Shown: piece after piece, positions 58,196 through 64,000 of the stretch
How positions within the stretch are numbered: the first letter of the stretch is position 1
Layout: each line of letters begins with the position of its first letter
Assembly (NCBI GenBank): GCA_037446355.1
Contig: JBBIIT010000002.1
Span: 62,001 to 126,000, forward strand
Direction of reading: 5' to 3'
DNA from: Roseiarcus sp037446355
GTDB lineage: Bacteria; Pseudomonadota; Alphaproteobacteria; Rhizobiales; Beijerinckiaceae
Length of the DNA: 64,000 nt
Notes under the pieces: model-generated
The model's input: only the letters and a program-made list of their open reading frames with translations
The model's database searches: none
What the model was told of the DNA's origin: nothing
Position numbers and translations under genes: made by a program

Positions 58196-59560
58196 ATGAC
58201 AGACGCTGAGCTTATCGCACGCTACGATGGACGCGCGCCGCGCTATACGAGCTATCCGACCGCGCCGCACTTTTCGCCGGCGGTAGGGTCGCAAGTTTAT
58301 GCGAGCTGGCTGGGCGAATTGCCGGCGGAAGCTGCGCTTTCTTTGTATCTCCACGTGCCATTCTGCGATCGTCTCTGTTATTATTGTGGCTGTAATACCA
58401 GCGTCGTTCGGCTCGAAACCTCGCGACGGGCCTATGCGGCGCTGCTTGAGCGGGAAATTGCCCTGGTGGCCGCATTTATCGGCCGCCGCGCGCGCGTCAG
58501 CCATATTCATTGGGGCGGCGGTACGCCGACCAGCCTGCCCGGCGACTGCCTGACCGCGATCATGGCGCGCATCCGCGATCTCTTCGCTGTTGACGCTGGC
58601 GCCGAAGTGGCGATCGAACTCGATCCGACGGCGCTGCCCACGGATCGCCTCGAGGCGCTGGGCCGGATGGGTGTGACTCGCATCAGCCTCGGCGTGCAGG
58701 ATCTCGAACCCTCCGTGCAAGACGCGATCGGGCGCCGCCAGTCCTACGAAGAGACCGAGGCTTGCGCGGTCGCGGCGCGTCGGCTCGGCGTCGGTTCGCT
58801 CAATCTCGACCTCATCTACGGCCTGCCGCTTCAGACCGAGGAAAGCGTCGCCCGAACGGCCCGGCGGGCGCTCGATCTTGGCGCCGACCGCGTTGCGGTC
58901 TTCGGCTACGCGCATGTGCCGTGGATGAAAAAGCACCAGGCGCTGATCCCCGAGGAGAGCCTTCCCGGGGCGCTCGCCCGTTTCCGACAGCAACGCGCGA
59001 TCCATCGCGTACTGACCGAGGAGGGCGGCTATGTGCCCGTCGGCCTCGATCATTACGCTCGGCCCGACGACGCCATGGCCCAGGCTGCGGCCGCGCGCAA
59101 TTTGAAGCGCGGTTTTCAGGGTTACACAACTGACGCGGCGCCGATCCTGATCGGCTTTGGGGCGAGCGCCATTGGCGCGCTGCCCAAGGGTTACGTGCAG
59201 AATGCGCCGACCGCCGCCGCCTACGGCAAGGCGATCCAGTCGGGCGGCCTCGCCACGGTGCGGGGCGTGGCGCTGCGCGGCGACGATCGGCTCCGTCGCG
59301 ACGTCATCGAGCGGCTGATGTGCGATCTCGAGGTGGATGTGGTCGAACTTGCGCGCGCACACGGCGTCGATCCCGCGCCGCTATTGCGCGACGCTGGCGG
59401 GCTCGCTCGTTTCGAGCAGGACGGACTCGCGAATTGGGACGGGCGGCGGGTCGCGATCACCGAAAAGGGGCGTCCGTTCGTGCGCTCCGCAGCCGCTCTG
59501 TTCGACGCCTATCTCACCGCGACGTCCGACGATAAGCCCAGGCATTCGCGGGCAGTTTGA
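58196..59560 (+). CDS. hemN: oxygen-independent coproporphyrinogen III oxidase
   Basis: Radical SAM enzyme that decarboxylates coproporphyrinogen III without oxygen. 454 residues, full length. Cluster motif CDRLCYYCGC (CxxxCxxC) preceded by LYLHVPF, SAM-binding HWGGGTPT, SLGVQDLEPSVQ and the C-terminal HemN domain (from about 355). Unlike short HemW proteins it has the N-terminal extension RAPRYTSYPTAPHFS. With the anaerobox at 58149 it is probably an oxygen-limited-growth gene. Confidence 0.95.
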   Translation: MTDAELIARYDGRAPRYTSYPTAPHFSPAVGSQVYASWLGELPAEAALSLYLHVPFCDRLCYYCGCNTSVVRLETSRRAYAALLEREIALVAAFIGRRARVSHIHWGGGTPTSLPGDCLTAIMARIRDLFAVDAGAEVAIELDPTALPTDRLEALGRMGVTRISLGVQDLEPSVQDAIGRRQSYEETEACAVAARRLGVGSLNLDLIYGLPLQTEESVARTARRALDLGADRVAVFGYAHVPWMKKHQALIPEESLPGALARFRQQRAIHRVLTEEGGYVPVGLDHYARPDDAMAQAAAARNLKRGFQGYTTDAAPILIGFGASAIGALPKGYVQNAPTAAAYGKAIQSGGLATVRGVALRGDDRLRRDVIERLMCDLEVDVVELARAHGVDPAPLLRDAGGLARFEQDGLANWDGRRVAITEKGRPFVRSAAALFDAYLTATSDDKPRHSRAV

Positions 59561-59714
59561 GCCTCACGCCCGGCGGTCGCCCGGAATTGGCTCGAATTTT
59601 CGATTTCTTCGCCCACTAAGCCTTGCCCGCTGGGGTCGGCTTCTCTATAAGCCCGGCTTCGCGCCGTTTCCGACACCCCTGGAGGCGAGGCGCGACACAT
59701 CAAAGGAAAATACC

Positions 59715-60437
59715 ATGGCAGCGATCAAAGAACTCGCGGCCGTGACGCGTAGCGGGATAGGCAAGGGGGCCGCCCGCTCCGTTCGTCGCGAAGGCCGCGT
59801 GCCCGGCGTCATTTATGGCGGCGGCGAGAAGGCGGAGCCGGTTTCGGTCGATTTCAAAGATCTGAACAAGCTCATTTACGCCGGACACTTTCTCACCACG
59901 ATTTTCGAGCTCGATCTCAACGGCCGTAAGGAGCGCGTGTTGCCGCGCGACTACCAGCTCGATGTCGTCACCGACAAGCCTGTTCACGTCGACTTCCTGC
60001 GTCTGCGCCCGGGTTCGAAGGTGCGCATCGCCGTTCCCGTCCACGTCGTGAATCGCGAGGCGTCGCCGGGCCTCAAGAAGGGCGGCGCTGTCAATCTGGT
60101 GCTGCACTCGGTCGAGCTGCTGGCGCCGGCCGACAGCATCCCCGAGGCGATCACGATCGATCTTTCGGGTCTCGACTTCCACGATTCGGTCCACGTTTCG
60201 GCGATCAAGCTGCCCGAGGGCTGCCGCCCCTCCGACTCCAAATCCGACTTCACGGTTGTGACCATCGTTCCGCCGACGGTCTATCAGGAGGAGGCCCCGG
60301 CCGCCGCCGCCGCGACCTCGACCGCCGCTCCAGCCGCCGCCGCCGCGGCGGCCCCAGCGAAAGGCGCCGCGGCTGCTCCGGCCAAGGGCGCCGCCGCTCC
60401 GGCCGCGGCCGCCGCCAAGCCGGCCGCCAAGAAGTAA
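59715..60437 (+). CDS. rplY: 50S ribosomal protein L25/general stress protein Ctc
   Basis: Binds 5S rRNA. 240 residues from ATG 59715 (AAAGGAAA upstream; an in-frame extension to 59337 lies inside hemN and is rejected). N-terminal L25 domain (AAVTRSGIGKGAARSVRREG, RVPGVIYGGG), then the TL5/Ctc C-terminal beta domain (VHVDFLRLRPGSKV, GCRPSDSKSDFTV). The last ~45 residues are an Ala/Pro/Lys low-complexity tail with repeats of APAKGAAA. Followed by a clear terminator. Confidence 0.95.
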   Translation: MAAIKELAAVTRSGIGKGAARSVRREGRVPGVIYGGGEKAEPVSVDFKDLNKLIYAGHFLTTIFELDLNGRKERVLPRDYQLDVVTDKPVHVDFLRLRPGSKVRIAVPVHVVNREASPGLKKGGAVNLVLHSVELLAPADSIPEAITIDLSGLDFHDSVHVSAIKLPEGCRPSDSKSDFTVVTIVPPTVYQEEAPAAAAATSTAAPAAAAAAAPAKGAAAAPAKGAAAPAAAAAKPAAKK

Positions 60438-60459
60438 CGCGCTTAAGCGTCCGCGCGTT

Positions 60460-60494
60460 GACCCGTCCGCCTCCCCAGCGGGCGGGTCTTTTTT
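60460..60494 (+). terminator. intrinsic terminator after rplY
   Basis: GACCCGTCCGC pairs with GCGGGCGGGTC (one G-U pair) around a CTCCCCA loop, followed by six T. pth begins 12 bp later with its own ribosome site, so read-through may still occur. Confidence 0.8.
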
Positions 60495-60505
60495 CAGGAG
60501 AGCGC

Positions 60506-61099
60506 ATGATCCTGATCGCCGGCCTGGGCAATCCGGGCGCCCGTTACGCGAAGAACAGACACAACATCGGCTTCATGGCGATCGAGGCGATCGCCGCCGC
60601 GCATCGCATCGGGCCCTTCCGAGCGCGATTCCAGGGTCTCGTCGCGGACGGCCCGCTGGGCTTGACGCGCGCGGCGTTGCTGATGCCGCAGACCTATATG
60701 AACGAATCCGGCCGCAGCGTCGGAGAAGCCATGCGCTTCTACAAACTCGACCTGAAACATGTCGTCGTCATTCACGACGAACTCGATCTCGCTCCGGCCA
60801 AGGCGAGGGTCAAGATTGGCGGCGGCAATGCCGGTCACAACGGCTTGCGCTCGATCACCGCCCATATCGGCAATGATTACAAACGGGTGCGCCTGGGCAT
60901 CGGCCACCCCGGCGACAAGGCGCTCGTATATCCTTATGTGCTTGGCGATTTCGCCAAGTCGGAGATGGTTTGGGTCGAGGCGCTGTGCGACGCGGTCGCG
61001 CGCGCCGCCGATCTGCTTGCGCGAGGCGAGGACGCCCAGTTCCAGAACAAAGTGCACTTGGCCGTCGAGGCGGCAGGCTTTGGCAAAGCTGAAGCTTGA
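60506..61099 (+). CDS. pth: peptidyl-tRNA hydrolase
   Basis: Releases tRNA from prematurely dissociated peptidyl-tRNA. 197 residues from ATG 60506 with CAGGAGA upstream. Catalytic His in YAKNRHNIGFMAI, Asn in MPQTYMNESG, and Asp in VIHDELDLAPAKARVKIGG-NAGHNG (short parts). Linkage rplY-pth is widely conserved in bacteria. Convergent with yggS, 36 bp apart. Confidence 0.97.
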   Translation: MILIAGLGNPGARYAKNRHNIGFMAIEAIAAAHRIGPFRARFQGLVADGPLGLTRAALLMPQTYMNESGRSVGEAMRFYKLDLKHVVVIHDELDLAPAKARVKIGGGNAGHNGLRSITAHIGNDYKRVRLGIGHPGDKALVYPYVLGDFAKSEMVWVEALCDAVARAADLLARGEDAQFQNKVHLAVEAAGFGKAEA

Positions 61100-61135
61100 C
61101 GCGGCGGGCTCGCGCCAATCCGCGGGAAAGGGCGC

Positions 61136-61849
61136 CTATCGCGGCGCAGCGCGCGAGCCGAAAATAGCGGAGCCGACCCGCACGTGAGTCGCCCCAAGTT
61201 GCACCGCGAGCGGCCAGTCCGCGCTCATGCCCATGGAAAGGTGTTTAAGTCCGTTGCGACGCGCGATTTCGCCGAGCAGTGCGAAATGCGGCGATGCAAG
61301 CTCCTTCGCCGGCGGAATGCACATCAGGCCCTCGATATCGAGGCGATGGACGTTTCGGCAGCGGTCGAGGAAGCGGTCGGCCTCGCCCGGCAGGATTCCG
61401 GCCTTCTGCGGCTCCGCGCCGGTGTTGACCTCGACCAAAAGACGCGGCGCCCGCTCGGCCCTGTCGATCGCCGCCGCGAGGGCGAGCGCGATCTTCTCGC
61501 GGTCGACAGTCTGGATGACGTCGAAGGTTTCGACCGCCTCGCGCGCTTTGTTGCTTTGCAAAGGGCCGATCAGGTGCAGTTCGATTGACCGGCCGATCTC
61601 GCGGGCGCGGGCGCGCAGATCGTTCCATTTGGCCATCGCTTCCTGTACGCGGTTCTCGCCAAAGACAGTCTGACCGCCGAGCGCGACCGTCGGCCAGACC
61701 TCGTCGGCGCTGAACGTCTTGGAGACCGCAATCAGAGTCACGTCGGCAGGGGCGCGGCCGCAGTCGCGCGCACGCGACGCCAACGCCTCGCGCAACTGCG
61801 CGAGGCGCGGGACCGCGCCCAGGATGTCGATAGGATCGGTCTCGGTCAT
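61136..61849 (-). CDS. yggS: YggS family pyridoxal phosphate homeostasis protein
   Basis: PLP-binding TIM-barrel protein that keeps vitamin B6 and amino acid pools balanced. 237 residues from ATG 61849 (GGAG upstream). PLP Lys is in LIAVSKTFSADEV; GENRVQEAMAKW, ELHLIGPLQSNK, VNTGAEPQKAG, and SMGMSADWPLAVQLGATHVRVGSAIFG are the family motifs. Divergent from rpmB over 163 bp, where no further site is evident. Confidence 0.94.
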   Translation of the reverse strand: MTETDPIDILGAVPRLAQLREALASRARDCGRAPADVTLIAVSKTFSADEVWPTVALGGQTVFGENRVQEAMAKWNDLRARAREIGRSIELHLIGPLQSNKAREAVETFDVIQTVDREKIALALAAAIDRAERAPRLLVEVNTGAEPQKAGILPGEADRFLDRCRNVHRLDIEGLMCIPPAKELASPHFALLGEIARRNGLKHLSMGMSADWPLAVQLGATHVRVGSAIFGSRAAPR

Positions 61850-62012
61850 TCTGCGCTCCGCTCTCACGCTTGACGCCTCTTCCCCCTTCCCCTATAGACC
61901 CCGGACCCTAGACGCCAGGGTCGAATTGGCGGGTCGGCGGCGCTTTTTCCAGGCGTTTCGTTTTCCCTCGATTCCTCCCGCGTCCGCGCTCCGTTTTATT
62001 GAGGATACCGAT

Positions 62013-62318
62013 ATGTCGCGCCGTTGCGAACTGACGGGCAAGGCCGTCCAGTCCGGCAATAATGTCAGCCATTCCAACCGGAAGACGCGCACGCGTTTCC
62101 TGCCGAATCTCTGCCAGGTCACGCTGATTTCGGACGCCCTTGGCCGTTCCGTCCGCTTGCGGGTCGCCGCGGCGGCGTTGCGCTCGGTCGAGCACCGCGG
62201 CGGTCTCGACAATTTCCTCGTTAAGGCCAGCGATACCGAGCTATCGCAAGGCGCGGTCGCGCTGAAGCGCGAGATCGTCAAGAAACGCGCCGAAGCGGAA
62301 GCGCAGAAGGCGGCCTGA
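62013..62318 (+). CDS. rpmB: 50S ribosomal protein L28
   Basis: 101 residues. SRRCELTGKAVQSGNNVSHS and KTRTRFLPNLCQV are typical; it keeps two Cys (Cys5, Cys34) only, not the four-Cys zinc-binding set of some L28 proteins. GAGG lies 9 bases before ATG 62013; an upstream extension of the frame is rejected. Monocistronic, ended by a hairpin terminator. Confidence 0.96.
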   Translation: MSRRCELTGKAVQSGNNVSHSNRKTRTRFLPNLCQVTLISDALGRSVRLRVAAAALRSVEHRGGLDNFLVKASDTELSQGAVALKREIVKKRAEAEAQKAA

Positions 62319-62343
62319 CCGCCTTTCCACGCGTAAGAATTTG

Positions 62344-62374
62344 AGCCGACGACGTCTCGCGCCGTCGGCTTTTT
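62344..62374 (+). terminator. intrinsic terminator after rpmB
   Basis: AGCCGACG (62344-62351) pairs with CGTCGGCT (62363-62370) around an 11-base loop, and is followed by a short T run. Confidence 0.7.
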
Positions 62375-62443
62375 CGCGTTTCCGAAGGCGGCCTTTCGCC
62401 CGCGCCTCCGTTTCGTCTAATCTCGTTCTGCAAGATCGGGGAG

Positions 62444-63643
<1,200 letters not shown>

Positions 63644-63731
63644 TTCGGCGCATTCGCCGCCCTTGCGCCGGGCTGCCGCCGCCCATAAATCGGGGCCTCG
63701 CCGCGCTGGGCGGCCTCGAAAAGGCGACGAA

Positions 63732-64000
63732 ATGAGTGAGATGAGCGCCGCGCCGGGTTGGCACGCGACGACGATCCTGATGGTGCGCAAGGGCGGCCGG
63801 GTCGTCATCGGCGGCGACGGGCAGGTCAGCATGGGCCAGACCGTCGTCAAATCGACCGCTCGCAAGGTGCGTCGCCTCGCCAAGGGCGAGGTGATCGCCG
63901 GTTTCGCCGGCGCGACCGCCGACGCCTTCACGCTATTCGAGCGACTGGAGTCCAAGCTCGAACAATATCCGGGCCAGTTGATGCGCGCTTGCGTCGAACT
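63732..64000 (+). CDS. hslV: ATP-dependent protease subunit HslV, 3-prime end outside window
   Basis: Threonine protease subunit of HslVU. 89 complete codons are visible. A short propeptide precedes the catalytic Thr in WHATTILMVRKGGR; GDGQVSMGQTVVKSTARKVRRL and GFAGATADAFTLFERLE continue the family pattern. The gene is cut by the window edge, about half complete. hslU would be expected downstream. Confidence 0.95.
   Translation, partial: MSEMSAAPGWHATTILMVRKGGRVVIGGDGQVSMGQTVVKSTARKVRRLAKGEVIAGFAGATADAFTLFERLESKLEQYPGQLMRACVE

Noticed and set aside
56721..58199. 492-codon plus-strand frame across coaA and hisE
   Set aside because: Lies opposite two well-supported genes and reads as low-complexity charged sequence.
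58106..59362. 418-codon frame antisense to hemN
   Set aside because: hemN on the other strand has complete radical-SAM motifs; the antisense frame has none.
60300..60435. Ala-rich repeats as a tandem DNA repeat or phase-variable tract
   Set aside because: They are coding and in frame at the end of L25, a common low-complexity tail; unit copies are imperfect.

Overview
This 64 kb window is a chromosomal segment from an alphaproteobacterium of the order Hyphomicrobiales (Rhizobiales). Product similarity and gene order suggest the Beijerinckiaceae/Methylocystaceae side, but nothing here fixes the genus. The clues are the linkage ppsR-maf-aroE-coaE-dnaQ-secB facing rho and hemJ, a class I lysyl-tRNA synthetase, an Irr-type Fur regulator divergent from fabA-fabB-fabI, a PdhS-like histidine kinase, tandem phasins and hslV at the edge. 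I saw no insertion sequence, prophage, CRISPR array, rRNA or tRNA gene.

Layout. 0-11.8 kb: 3-prime part of pgi, pepP-hpt-membrane protein operon, divergent ftsEX, plsC, then a leftward block of chaC, tyrA, chorismate mutase, rho and hemJ. 11.8-12.2 kb: an AT-rich, gene-free gap between hemJ and ppsR with a perfect CtrA-type box and a near-perfect DnaA box; this is the likely chromosomal origin. 12.2-23.3 kb: ppsR-maf-aroE-coaE-dnaQ, secB, two cell-envelope enzymes, fabABI, irr and a coiled-coil membrane protein. 23.5-31.9 kb: a more accessory stretch with an orphan molybdenum hydroxylase large subunit, a TPR protein fused to a tubulin-tyrosine-ligase-like ATP-grasp domain, an EamA exporter, gamma-glutamyltransferase and hisC. 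31.9-41.1 kb: PdhS-like kinase, two phasins, serB, miaA, ligA and cfa. 41.2-43.8 kb: GNAT, a possible micro-ORF, an RLAN/RimK ATP-grasp ligase and a His-rich secreted protein. 43.9-64 kb: mmsA with a LysR regulator, prmA, lysS, a NicO/DUF1007 metal uptake pair, extensin-like lipoprotein, a histidine kinase trio, sufE, coaA, hisE, hemN, rplY, pth, yggS, rpmB, a thiolase and the start of hslV.

How the genes work together. Most are core functions: fatty acid and phospholipid synthesis (fabABI, plsC, cfa), aromatic amino acids (aroE, chorismate mutase, tyrA), translation and replication. Two exact TTAA-N7-TTAA motifs, one in the putative origin and one before ftsE, together with the PdhS-like kinase, point to a CtrA/DivK-type cell-cycle circuit acting on both replication and division. 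Phasins plus an acetyl-CoA acetyltransferase suggest polyhydroxybutyrate storage. The best candidates for undescribed biology are two ATP-grasp peptide ligases with no assigned substrate: the TPR-TTL fusion and the GNAT/RLAN-RimK locus.
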